From Magicicada septendecula (lineage: Eukaryota > Arthropoda > Insecta > Hemiptera > Cicadidae): DNA of 64,000 nt. This document shows positions 11,401 to 25,326 of the stretch, piece by piece; positions within the stretch are counted from its first letter, which is position 1; each line of letters begins with the position of its first letter. The DNA lies in the NCBI GenBank assembly GCA_034769895.1, contig CM068367.1:706584885-706648884 (forward strand), in the 5' to 3' direction. Made by a program: the position numbers and the translations under genes. Below the pieces are notes generated by a model. It was not told where the DNA came from and made no database searches. It worked only from the letters and a program-made list of their open reading frames with translations.

Positions 11401-14400
11401 TGCTATTCGCCGTGCGGGTCAAAGAGTAAGAGACCACCTGGCTGTTATAATAAACAACTTTTAATGAAAAGACTTTAATTTTACAACATATTTTCCATTA
11501 TTTTGATTTTACAATTACATTTGTAATACAGTTGTAATACCTGCTTTGTAATACCTCGTATAAATGATACTGCTGTTAACAAAAAACATGAGCAAAAATT
11601 TGAACATTGCTAAAGTGTTATAATAAGTATCATTTCCATGTTTAACTATGTTATCTGAATTACACATTTTCTGTTGTAAATATTGTAATTTTCTTTTAAA
11701 ATACTGTTCTTGGACTTCTGCGGTTTTCAGCTGTTGTAGCAAAACTAAACGTTGCAGTTCTTTTTGGGTCAAATTCTTTGTAACATTAGTTTCAAACGGA
11801 TCCAGAGCCGTTTTTTTTTTCGTGCCGGTAACACAGGTTCTTCTATTATAACAGGTTCAGCTGTGTCTTCCACAGATGATAAAGCTACACTTGGACTGTC
11901 TTCACGGCGTTTTACGCCATACTGCATGGCCCCTGTGCAAAAACATTGCACATTGGAGAAAATATTTTATAACTAGCGATGAAGTCCGTTGCAGTAAAAC
12001 AAACAACGGGCTCTATACAAACACATGAACTTGTATTAGGGTCCGTAGGCTAAAACCGAGGACCCTTAAGTTTGCTGTTCATTTATGTCTGTCTGTCTAT
12101 CCGTTTGTCATTGAGTTACAGTATGAGATATTTTTATTTTACACAAGATATTTATAAAAATAAAAACGTATAAAAATAAAAGTATGCAAGATTTAATATA
12201 TTACATATTATATTTCATGTATTATATTTATTTTATACCAAAAATCAAATAAATATAATATAAAATATAAATAAAATATTTAAAAAGTTTGACAAATTAA
12301 AAAATGTGTTAAATCCACAAGGACGTTTTGAGATACGAATTTAGTTAATACAACTTACCTGGAATCCGTTTTACAGTGGGATTTGATTCGCCTTTCATTG
12401 CTACCAGCATCTTCTTTTCCCAATCAAGTAACTGGATGTTTTTATTCCCAGTTCTATTTAAATCAGTTTTCTTCTTCAGTCTGGTTTTCATGTTATTTAT
12501 TTTCTTCATGAGAGTCTTTGCATCAACCTCTTTTCCAAACAGTGATTGATACTTCAATATGAATTTTTTAATAGATTCATCTTTCAGCTTCTTCATTGTC
12601 GGAATTTGAGATTTTTCAAGAATCTCCGGGAATGAACACAAACCCACTGGCCACGAATACTAATTCGCTATTCACTTCCACGTTATCGGGTTCTTCATCA
12701 CTTGACGACATAACTATAATTTTAAAATCAACAAGCACAACAAAACTTGGTCACAAACAAACACGTCCACACTCCTGCAAAATCACAACTGAACTGGTCT
12801 TCAAGAGGTGGTGAGTCATACAACAGTTGATTTTCATGTCTCGACGTGAACGATTTGTTGATATCTTTTACTCGTCGGTCGAAGGATTTGCTTGTAAGTA
12901 AAAGTAAATCATTATACATATCAAACGAAGGATTTGCTTTTACCTCTACCTTTTCCTTAAAGCATTTGCTTTTACTTATACCTTTTCCTTTTCAGCAAAT
13001 ACTTTTTTTTATGCATACGGCCCATTGTCTTGTATTTTCTCCATTTTCCAAAACCCTGGAAAAGGCTAGTTATTACTGGCAGTTCATTTGCTTCTGTTTC
13101 CATCATAGAATGATTCCTGCTCATTATGTAACATGTGACTAAGGTTGAGCTTTCTAGTCAAAGCTGCATTGCTTTTTACACCTTCCAAACCTAAGCGGGG
13201 CACAATACTGGTTTTTGTAAATTTTTTCTACATTTTTATGAATCATGTCCCGTAGTGAAGAATTGTCATAAAATTTTGTGGAAGAAATATTATTTTCTTC
13301 ATTGTCTTCACATTCACCATCACGTTTATTCAATGTTTCTACTGTAGGTTGTGGCGATTTCTTATCAAGGATTTGCAAGACCTTTTCACTTTTACCATCT
13401 ACTGTGTGAATCTATTTGTAATTTAAAGTCAAATTGTTGTTAAACCAATCCAAGGTCCACTACTTTGTGCCTTATAAATAACAGTAACATACAGAATTTT
13501 TAAAGCAACAAAGTTTCTTTTATTTCATGCTTTTTGCCTTTTATTTCAAAGCTACCTACTTTTTCATGACTTTAGATGATGCTGGTTATTTTCTGTAGTT
13601 TACACGCTGGCATTTAGTTCCACATTTACAGTATTTTGTTATACATTACTTCTTATCATATTACTGTGTATTGCATATACTCATCTAAATGTTGTAAATA
13701 TTTGTGTCTTTCAACTTTGTGTCTGTGTCTGTCTTCCAACTTTGTTTTATAGATGGCACATTTCGGGTTCACAGTCCCATATATTGGTTGCAAGTTTATA
13801 TGGTAATTAAAAACAAAAGACTGAAAATAATGCACACTGTATGAAACAAAATAACAGAACAAAATGCACAGATGAAATATTGTAATTGCTTGTATAAATT
13901 ATAAATTTGATTTTTCACTCTTAAAGTGAGTTATAGTTTCATACTCAGCGAGCTTGTCATTGTTGTTATCTTTGATAATGCTTACCTCAATTCTAAGCAG
14001 TAGTGATGCATAATGATTTGTCATGATTTTCACTTACTCAAACTGTGAACTGTTGTATACTTAAGTTTTCCAAAACTGTATATGTCTTATGTATTACTTT
14101 TTTCGCAGGTATACAGACAACTCAGGATGCAAGGTTTTATGCAATATCAAGAAAGTTCCCACCATTTTCCAATAAAGATAAACCATTAGTAATCCAGTTT
14201 ACAGTGAAGCATGAACAAAACATAGACTGTGGTGGCGGTTATGTCAAAGTATTCAACTGTAAACTTGACCCAAAGGATATGCATGGAGAAACACCATATG
14301 AAATTATGTTTGGTAAGTTCAGTCGATTTAACTGTGTGAAATGGACATCTTAATAAATAAGACTCCATTGGTGATTTACTTCAATAATAAACGCAATTAT

Positions 14401-17400
14401 TGTTTAATGACTGGAGTATGGTTCATGCCATCAGCCCCTAGCTTCCCGATAGAGACCCACACCATCCTTTTGATTCAAGGTCAACACATGTTTTGTCCCA
14501 GGCAAAATTTTATGTGATTCTTATGTATTTTCATACAAGGAATCCAGTTTTGCTATCACGTATAGTTTTATAGATATAAGAATAACGTTTTTTTTTTCAA
14601 TTTTCTGTGTTGGAAATTGTATTATTTTGCAATAAATATTACTACAGTATTGACTTGGAGCACGTATGTTTATTTATTTGAGGAAATGAAAACAAAAGCT
14701 ACATGTGACATATAGACTTCGGTTAACCCTTTGATCAGTAATCACGTATATATACTGTTGTGCCCAGCACATTCCACGTTATGATTTTATATATATTTGT
14801 AAATGAGGATTCTACTCATACTCAAACTACTCAATGTATTATTTTATTTTATCTTAAGAATTATTTTAAGGAACAAACTGAGCGATTGTGAGGAAGTGTG
14901 CTGACCATTTTTTATCGTGGCACGTGTAGCGTGTTATCAACCAGGGAAGTAAGAATTGTTTACTTGTCAGTGTTTGCGAATGAATTCCGCTTTGGTTCAC
15001 AAAAATCAATGTCAAATTGTCCTCTCGTGTGACCTGATAAGTTTTGAGACACGTGCAGAGTCCAGTTCTGATTGGCTGAATTTTGGGCGTTAACTCATAG
15101 AGACTTTTTGCGTCATGCAGGGTATAAAACTGACGAGAGCGCTGGTAAGTACAAACTCTCTTTTTTTACTTGTTCACTTTTTGGCGTCCTTGCGCACTCT
15201 CCGTACATCGTAGATGTGCATCTTCTGTCTACGATGGAGCCACATCAAAAGCGTAATTACAACTTTGTTTTGTTTTACTTAGTTCAAACTTAAAGCATTA
15301 ATCGATTTTGGATAATGAATTATTTATACTCAGAAGTGCTCAGTAGTGTTCTAAATTTGTTAAGGAATATGTATAATTGACATCTTAATCATTTATGCCT
15401 AATTTAAAGTGGTAACGTACCAAATTCAGAAATATAGTTAGTAAAGCTTTTATAATGTTTTAATAACGAGTAGTCAGTATATAAAGAATTTTTTTTTATA
15501 TAATATTATGTCTTAATGAAAACACTCAATAGAATTATTGTAACGAGAGTATGTCACTTCAATTATTGTTTTGTTCATTTGTATTGTCATTATTGTCATT
15601 TTAAAACTTGTTAACGAACATAGTTACTCTAATGAATTAAAGAAATATTATTAATCTAAGTAAATGCCTTATTTAATAACGAGCCACCCCCACAGCTATC
15701 CTGTCCGCACGACTGGTGCTTTCACTTTGTGAGGCCCCAGCCCCGGGCGTTACAACAATACGTTTTTTCTCTGAGGGACCAAATTCAGTAATCACGTATA
15801 TGTACGTTTTCAACTTTCGCTGCCTCAGTATTGCCGATATACAACGTTAGTTGCGAAGTTATACATGCTGCACTCTGGTAGATTGTTTTTTAAAGTTTGG
15901 TATTCGTTGATTCTTGCTGTGATGTAATATGGGTGGCTGTGGTGAACATTTGTGCAGACGTGTGCTTGGAGGTTATGTTGTGATTAATTTACGAACATAC
16001 AGAGGCGTGCAAGTGTATTCTTTTATAAACAACTCGTATTGTTTATCTTATCTTAAACACTGTGTTATTGTTCTGTATTAGTAGCTTTTATTTGTGTGAA
16101 AACTCAAAAATGCCACGCAAGTGCCTACCGGGCACGTTTTGTTATGTGTCTGGTGAGTTGACTTTTAAACTTCAAAGGCGGAACTTTACCCCTTTAATAA
16201 AAAAGTGCTATCAACTTTATTTTGGTTGCAAGATAGGAGATCAGGACAAGAGTTGGGCCCCCCATATTTGTTGTGGGTCATTCCAAATCAAATCATCCAG
16301 CCAGAAAAAATTTTACACCCCACCCTCTCAGATTCTCATGAAAATTTTTTTACAGCATCTATGGACAAATATAACAACCCGTATTTTTCATTTTTGCCAA
16401 ATTCGCTTTAGTTTTTTTTAATGATTTTTTGAAAAAAGTCCATTTTTAGCTGATTTGTTAGTCGCGGCGCGAGATCTAAAGGGCACTTTTCAATAAAAAC
16501 TCTACTTGTATGGTTATTATTTAATATTCAGTTATGAAACTCACAATACTTACTTGAAATTTCACAAGGATTCCAAAGATAGAGTCAAAAATAACATTTA
16601 GACTCATATAAAACTTGTTTTTCCACTTCAAAGTTGGCAATTCTGAATTTTTTTTCTTCGTGCAGGCTTTTATGTAAATGTTTATAAACTTTTTTCTGTC
16701 TGGTCCTATGAGTCTGAAAAAGGTCTCATTTGAAAGAGAATGAAATGTAATATAATAGCATAAAATAAAAGTCATGGGTATTTAATGACATTTTATAATT
16801 TAAGTACAAAGTTTATATTTGATATTTCATTGAAATATTTTGCATAGTACCCTATCTTGTGTGGCCAATGAGGATTTTTTTTACTTAAGGTATACTTATA
16901 TTTTTCTGTACTAAAACCTTCAGTTAAAATTAGGCTTATCAGTGTAACAAGGCGTAACTACCTGTCAAAACTAAAACAATATAGATTTTAAAGAAGATTT
17001 GTCCATATTTTAAAAATAATAACTTGCTGAGTTATTACTTGTTGATTTACTTGTTGAGTTAGCTTACATTTTCAGTCTTAAATGGTATTACAGGATATTT
17101 ATAATTATACAGGTGCTTCTTGATTTATATGAAACTTAATTTTTCCTTGCCCAGGTAGCATTAATATTTTGAATACTTTTTTTGGATAGTCTGAAAAGCA
17201 TTCGGCCCACCTAAGCACTTAATTCAGGTACATCTATGCAGCAAATTATGTTTGTAAAAGGGACCCAGCACTTATCCTCTCTCCCAACATTTCTGTGTTC
17301 TGGCCAAAAAAATGTTTTTGATGGACAGTGAGGATGCATAAAATTGATGTAAGCATCTTGGTTGTCATCATCTAGCTCCAAAATTAGTCCAATATAACAT

Positions 17401-20400
17401 TTTCTTCATACACACAGCCTACATAGGTATTTGGTTGGAGATCTGGAAGTTGCAGTTCTTGCGAAAAGCTATATCTTAAGGAAAAATCTTTGTTACTGCT
17501 GATACGTTTTGCTGCTATTTCGGTTTTGGATAGTGGTTGGAAATAATGGAAGGATCTTGTGCCAATAACAGTTTTATGATCACTAAAACGCAAAGTTCTA
17601 CATTTTTACATTGTCTGTATTGATGAACTGAAATGTTATTTTTGAAAAATGCTGGTCACAAATCTTGAACATTTCTTCTGGTGTACAAATTTGATCTTTA
17701 TATGGCAATTTTTTTCTACAGTTGTTGCAAATCTTTTTTCCAGGAATTAATATTATTCCTTTTTTTTCTTTACCTTTTTAGCATATTTAAGAGATATTGG
17801 TCTTTGCTTTGATGACCTTTTTGTGGACATTCTTGGGTCGCAAACACTTTTTTGGTTATTTTCATAATATTCAGTATACTAGAGATAATGATGTAAACAT
17901 AAATTGTAACTAGGTGTCAATGTTTTTCCTAACCTCCATAAGAATTCCGTTAACTTCATCTGGTAAATTTGAAACCAACAGTATTTCTTTCTTATCTATA
18001 AAATTTGCGTTGTGACAAACAGAATGAGTGATCAGCACCACATTACACTGTTCGTTAGGTACTAACAACTCTTCATCTGAACTCATGATTATATATAGCT
18101 AGTACAGTGATAAAGAAATCAATCTTTATTTTAAACTGCACAATAATGGTTACCAATGAAACTTAATAGTACTAAATCAGACAAAATGATTGTTGAACCT
18201 GAATCAGACTACTCACTGTAGTTTGTATGTTTGTTCCAAACTCTACTGTCCCCTATTACACTGTATAAATTTATAGATTATAAGAAAACTATTTTACACA
18301 AAACCACTTCAAACAATGTATACACTTTTTTACAATTAACTAATTATGAACTGTTTGTATGCTACTGCAACATCACAACAGCGTCACAGAGCAAACTGAG
18401 GCTCAAAGTACCTCTGACTGGCTGCCTGTACAGACATGTAGTATTCATGTTGTAACTTGTAGTCCTGCGCTGTTGTAAGTCAGTCATGCAAAATATTTCA
18501 ATGAAATATCAAAGGTAAACTTTGTACTTAAATTATAAAATGATGACACTAAATACCCATGACTTTTATTTTATGCTATTATAGTACATTTCATCCTATG
18601 CCTATAAAGAAATATTGGTATGGAGAACCATACATGACTTCCATGTTCTAAAATTTATATTTAAAATCATTTACGAAATGAAATGTTTCCATAGAAACTA
18701 CTACTTTCCACTTATTGCCTTCAGCCTTAACCACAGTATTGTGGTCACTAACGCATACCACCACACGTTATCGCACTCAATTTTCACTGATGATGGCAGT
18801 CGATGGCACTGCCAAAACGTCTGGTTTTGCAGAAAACATTGGACTACGGCCAAACAGCCCGGGAAGGAATTTTAACAACAAACTACTACTTTGTTGCCGA
18901 TAACATAGTACACATATAAAAATTATCCCCTCCCCTTTCAACTATAATTTTCATTTATAGAAAATTACCCCCACCCCGTTCAACTAGCCTCTTCATTTAT
19001 AGATATTTCATCTATGTTTCTACAGTGGATTATTAAGATCTTCTTATCAGGATACTTTATTTATCAAAATTTAGTACTTTACTCTTGTTACAACAAAAAA
19101 TGTTTCAGGTAAACTACCCTTTCCCCGTAACCAATCTTCACCAAAATCAACAGGCCTTGCGTTCTCTACAATTTAGGGACGTATGCAAAAAATTATTTGA
19201 TTCTGTTTGAATTTACGGAAGTTATCGTTCGTCATAGACAAAATTAACCTTGTTATCACATAAAATGTTGCAGGTAAACTACCCCTTGAGTGGAAACAGA
19301 ATACTTTGTCATCATAAAGTACATTAAAATGTACTTTTTAAAGCGTGATCAATCAGGTAGCTTAAATTAATTTTTGATTACACTCAGTGGCATCAGTTTT
19401 CATATTGTCTTTAATGACAAACTGAGAATGCATTAGCAAGAACAATGACAACTTAAGAAGCAGGAAGTGAGTTAAAGTGTGTGTGTGTGCGCATGCACAC
19501 ACACTCACCTCAGAAAAACTGCTAATTACCGTATGTATTTGGTGAGTAATTTTTGGAGTCACCTCAGTTTTCCCCTGTAAAAAGTGACGTTATCAAGAAA
19601 TTTGTTTTTCTTCTACATAAAGGAGCAATTTCTAATATTGTTTTTAGTAATAATTACAGTATTTGTGTACTATTAAAAACCATAAAGTTTATTAGAATAA
19701 AACTATTTAAAAATTATAGTTTCCAAACTTTAAACTTGCTCTCCAGTAAAATTTATTGATCTGGCCTTACCTACTTTTCCCCTGGGGTTTCAATTTAAAA
19801 TTCTTTTTTAAACAGAAGAGTGACTAGCATAGGTGTTAGTGACAGTTGTAGTTTTTGTTTAAGGCCCTGACATTTGTGGACCTGGTACAAAGAAGGTACA
19901 TGTTATCTTCAGCTACAATGGTGAAAATCACCTCATCAATAAAGACATTCGTTGCAAGGATGATGTGTACACTCATTTATACACCCTTATTGTTCGGCCA
20001 GATAATTCATATGAGGTAACATACATTTTGTACCTTTGTGATTTTAATAAAAGGCATAAGTAATATTTTAAAATGAAACTTTTAAAACATAGTGTGTATA
20101 ACTTTGCTTTGTATAAGTAGTTGTAAAAATATTATGTTAAACAAAAGAATTACTATAAAAAATTAGAATAATAATTTGTTTGCACTGTAGGGATTATTTA
20201 CTGTTAATCTGAGAATTATTTTAGCAGTATTTTACCATAGACATATTTGCTTTCTTTGTTTAAACTAGTTGTGTTAAATTATTTTAAGTAGTGTTGTTTA
20301 AATGTCACCGACCAAAATGTGATAAAAAAGTATTTTTGCCAGAAACTTGTAAAAACCTGTATGTGCATGCACGGGTGGCATGGCTGGGGGGACAGGTGAG

Positions 20401-23400
20401 CTCATCCCCCCCCCCAATATTTTCCCAAAAGCTAAAATCCTGAATAATTTTTTTAATTTTTTACCCAAATTAGTGGCTGAATAAGAATATTAACTTAAAT
20501 TCACTGCCATTGATAGTCCAATTTGAGGCCCAGTTATTTATTTTCTTTGTATTATCATATAGAGATGATAGGTTCCCGGAAGTAACAATGATGGCTATAG
20601 CGTGGATTATGACTTTTTGTTGACATGTCGACACCCATAAAAATGTAAACATGGCAAAAGAATAACTCTGAGTCATTGATGTGTCTTCATAAGACGGTCA
20701 AGTCAACCCCCCTTTTCAGGTAACCCGCCACTGCAGACCTAAAATTGCGGAGGACAGGCTTTTCCAAAGGCTCCCCGTTTAGGAAAGTTCATCTTAAGGA
20801 TTTGTGGGCAACGTTTTGCGTGCATTGTTGGTGACCAAAGCGAGGTCGATAGACCACCGCAATTGATCTGGGCAGGGATTCTGTCTTGTTATCAGGATGA
20901 AAGTATGGCTGATAACACAGAGCTTTGAAACCTCATTGATGGCATCAACTATTGGCTGAGTACCTTGGCAGCAGATTTTTCTACAAGGCAAAAGCTGGTG
21001 TAAAAATATGATAACTGGCTGAACTTAAACTTAAGTGGTGACAACTATGAGGAATAGTAATATAGATGTGTACGCAACATTGTGCATTTTCTTGTGAGCC
21101 AGTCGGAGATTGAATTACAAATAACCCTTGTAATAATCATTCCTAATATTGTTACATAATACGGAACATTCTCGTACATTCGATAGTGTTCTACAAGCTT
21201 CTCAACTAGCCCAATGGTGCATGATTCTGCCAAGGCTGTGCTCTAGAATTTTTGAGTGCTTGTTAAGGACTCATATTATAGAACCCTGCAGACTACAAAT
21301 AGCCCACACCTGCCGCTTAGTTTCAGTTTTACATCGGGCGATTACTTAGTGTGTTTAAGTGGTGATTTATTCAAGTAAGGTTCGAAGTATTGTGGGGAAT
21401 TTCTGTTTTATCATTGTGCGCAAGATTCCAGTTACTCCGGAATCTGAATCAGCATGTCTTACATACCAGTCTGAAATTTTACTTGATGGTTTTCAAGTTC
21501 ATCAGCATCTTACAAGACAAGTATTAAGTTTTTTCTACAAAACTGATAGAAAAGATGTCCATGGCTGCATGTGTCTGGAGTTGATGGAATAAGCTTTTTT
21601 TCTGTTAAAATATATTCAATATGTCGAGATAAAACAGTTGCAACTCAAGCAAACATGGCTTTTAGTGGGAAAGGACAAAAAACTGAAAAATATAATTAAG
21701 AGGTTTAAAAACCATGAAAAAATGTTTCATGCCCAATGAATAACAACCATACCCAAGCTGTATTAGCCATGCTCAACAAGACAGTTTAAAAAAATTAAAG
21801 CTGATAAACAAAAGGTAACTATAGAGCCATTGATATTATTAGTAGTACTCTTAAATATCTCATTAGACAGGGACAGGCTATTAGAGGTCACACAAATTTT
21901 GAAGGAAACTTCATGGAATTGCTGAAAGTTTGAAGTGAGGACAAACCATCTCTTAAGCCTGTGTCACACTATGCTACTTTACTAGCCAATACTAAATAGC
22001 TGCTACTGCATTTTCTGGCTATTTCTATGTCACAGTGTTTTTAGATAGCCGCTGTTTAGTAGTGGCTAGTACAGCAAAGTACATGGTAAATGTAGATTGG
22101 TTTGATGTTAAAATTTTGTGGAAAATAGTCATCTTTAGGTGTGCGACGTGATGCTTTAAGACACCTGTTACTGATTGGTGTAGAGAGCTATGTAAGGAGT
22201 TGCTGAGGAACATAAGGAACAAAAATAAACCTTCCTGGGTTCAGGAATGGATAGGTCGAAGGGATAAACTGTGTACTTCAACAACACTAATAAGAGAGCT
22301 GGCAGTTGAGGACCCCCAGTCAAATCACATAACATCATGCGGTTAGCCTTACCAACGTTTCAGGAGTTGCTAGATTTGGTTTGTATGTCGCCAAACTAAA
22401 TTTGGTTTGTATATGTCTTCCATCACGGCACTATTTTTTAGATTTTTAAATTTTATTCAGTTCATTACTATATATGAGCACCAAGGAGTGTTTTAATTTT
22501 CTTTTTTAAAGCATCTGGCTTTGCTGGTAACCAGGGAAGTTCCAGCTCATTTAGGAATGGAGTGAAAGCAGTTTTTTTGTGTTGCGTTTCAAATACTCTA
22601 TTGATGTAATGTCCAACTTCTCTAGCTACTGATTTTTCACTTGCCTGCGAGTGTTAGTAGCTGCTACTAACTAAATCACTAAACTACTAGTAGCTTCTAC
22701 ACGAGTCGTGGCTAGTGAAGTAGCTTAGTGTGACACAGGCTTTAGGCAGTGGTTCCAGAGTGAACAGAATATACACAACCTGCCCTACAAAATGAAATCA
22801 TTCAGATCATATAAACGAAATAGTTGCTAATTTTACTAAAAAGTTCAAGCTAATAAACACCTTAATTTATTTAGTGAGTTGTGGTGGTGTACAAGATATT
22901 TCAGGAGATTTGTGTTTGCTGGTGTTATGATGACCTGGAACCTCAAGAAAGTTTTGTGGGTGTGTGTAAAACTGGCATAACTTGTTGGGATATAGCATCA
23001 CTCATTTGTGATTCTCCCCTTAGACAACAATTTCCATTGGTAAATCTTTGTGGACAGACCTATGATGGAGCTGGGAATATGAGTGGCATCAATAAAGGTG
23101 TACAGACCATCATAATCCAGAAGCAGCCTTTGGAGCTCATTGCTGCAATTTATCATAAAGGATGTGAATCATCTAGAACAGTAAAAAATTTAATAGTATG
23201 AGCCCATCAATTAGGAATTTTGTTTTCAAACACTAAAGAAAAATCTGTGTTTATGCATATCCATGAGAATGTAGTCGAGGGTCCTACTGGTAACATTTAC
23301 AAGATTAAACAACTGTCTCCCACAAGATGGTTGTGTCGGTGGTCATAAATAAAGGATATTTTGAACAGATATGAATTAGTAATTAAAACACTGACTGAAC

Positions 23401-25293
23401 TAATGGAACAAAGATTTGGCAGAGCTAGTGGTCTACTTAGTGTATTTGAGAATGGTTTAAGGAGTGAAAGTGTACTTTTCAAAGTATACAAGTGTTTCCA
23501 GAGAAATAACGAGCTTTGGCAGGACTTTATAAATCAGTTGACCACATCACTGGTGGATTGAATGCGCTGAGGATAAATGAAAAGTTTTCATCTGTATCAA
23601 AGGAATGCAATGATAAGATTTCTGAGCTTGGTTTGGAAGAGTTGAAAGTTCCGAGACAAAAGAAAGTCTTAAAAAGAATTAGTGGAACAACTAACCTATA
23701 CGAATACTGTCAGTCATGTGAACAATTCTATAAAAAGAGTATTTTAAAGTCATAGACACAGATGTAACAGGGCTTCAAATTCAAAATTTTAATCAGCTTG
23801 GTGTAAAGAAATAGGTTTTGCTAGAAAACATGCTTTTGCAAGAGGAAGGATGTGAAGCATTAGCCCCTTATCCAGACATTGACACATCATCATTAAAAGT
23901 AGAAATAGAACTGTTTCTACAAAGGTACAAGGTACCATGTTTACATGATGCGAGGGTAGCCTTGGTCTTGCTGACTAAAGCAGGTAGAGGTCTTTTCAGA
24001 AATGTAGAAAGTTTGGTTTGTCTTCTGCCTGTGGGCCCAGTATCTAGTTGTGAGGCAGAAAGAACCTTCATTGCTCTTAGAAAACTTACCTTAGGTCAAC
24101 TGTGACCCAGACAGGGACAACCATAATACTGTGTCCATAAAAAGGTATTGGACATCACCAACAATAAGATGATAGCTGAAGTATTTATTTGTTAGTACTT
24201 GGAGAAATGTGTTCAGGACTTTTTATGGTAAGAATGGTCTCATGAATTTAATCAGTGCTAAGAAAATTTTGAATTGTCAAACTTTAATGGTTTTCTTTTT
24301 GTTAACAGAAAAGTTACTAATGTAATGTTTAATACTTACTGTAAGCAAACATGAGATTTCTCTATTTGAGTCATCATAATTTCTGCACTTAACCCGAATC
24401 TAGTGAATGAATATAGTCTTTAAATGACCTGACAATGTAAAAATAAATTATATATGTCTACAATATTATATCAATTATATTAGTAATATTAGAAGATTAA
24501 AACTTATAAAATAGAAAAGAATGACCATAGTCTTTCAGAAATTTGGCCATACATCAAACATTCAGTATTACCATAACGTCCCCCCTCTTGCGCCAATAAT
24601 TGGCTACTGGTGACACTCGTGTTATGCATGTAATGAAATGAAATATTCTCTGGTGGAATTTGTAGTAAGTCTTAAGTCATTCTTTAAACTTTGTTTGACA
24701 TAGTTGCTGTTGTTGTTAGTATTATTATTATGAACTTTTTTCATAGTTGTTGTTATTACTTTTTCATTGTTATTATTATTTCTTTTTCTTGATGTATTGT
24801 ACTTAATACGATTTAGTTTAATATACACGTATAACCAATGTTCATGAGTTTATGTATGTTGATAGGTTTTGATTGATAATGAAAAAGCTGAGTCTGGTGA
24901 ATTAGAGAATGACTGGTCATTCTTACCACCAAAAAAAATAAAAGATCCAAATTCGAAGAAACCTGAAGACTGGGAAGACAATGCAACTATTGATGATCCA
25001 GATGATAAGAAACCTGATGATTGGGACAAGCCAGAACATATTCCCGATCCAGATGCAACCAAGCCAGAAGACTGGGATGATGAAATGGATGGTGAATGGG
25101 AACCTCCATTAATTGATAACCCAGAATACAAAGGAACGTGGCATCCTAAACAAATACCAAATCCAAACTACAAGGTAAAAGAAAAATGAATATGGTAACA
25201 TTTTAAGTATGAGTTAGTAATTTCAGTATCTGAGTTAGTAAATTAATAATTCATTTTTTAAGAACGAAAAAATAATTATAATAAGTATAAATT

Positions 25294-25326
<33 letters not shown>

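Larger units (their letters stand above)
10202..13023 (+). mobile_element. Harbinger (PIF) DNA transposon, complete
   Basis: A 2.8-kb element with 16-bp inverted ends (GGGCCGTATGCATAAA) flanked by a 3-bp target duplication ATT (10199-10201 and 13024-13026). It carries a transposase on + and a two-exon Myb/SANT-like partner on -, the usual two-gene Harbinger layout. Both ends have clusters of a subterminal motif (AGCAAATCCTTC and its complement). It lies in calreticulin intron 2. Confidence 0.9.

Noticed and set aside
14725-14760. TTAACCCTTTGATCAGTAA resembling a piggyBac MITE end
   Set aside because: No opposite end with a TTAA was found; only a partial direct repeat of TCAGTAATCACGTATAT near 15787.
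19476-19507. Palindromic GT/CA tract as a regulatory element
   Set aside because: Simple alternating repeat in an intron; Z-DNA potential is possible but nothing ties it to regulation.
20794-20991. 65-residue minus-strand frame in intron 4
   Set aside because: No recognisable motif, no neighbouring coding pieces and no repeat context.
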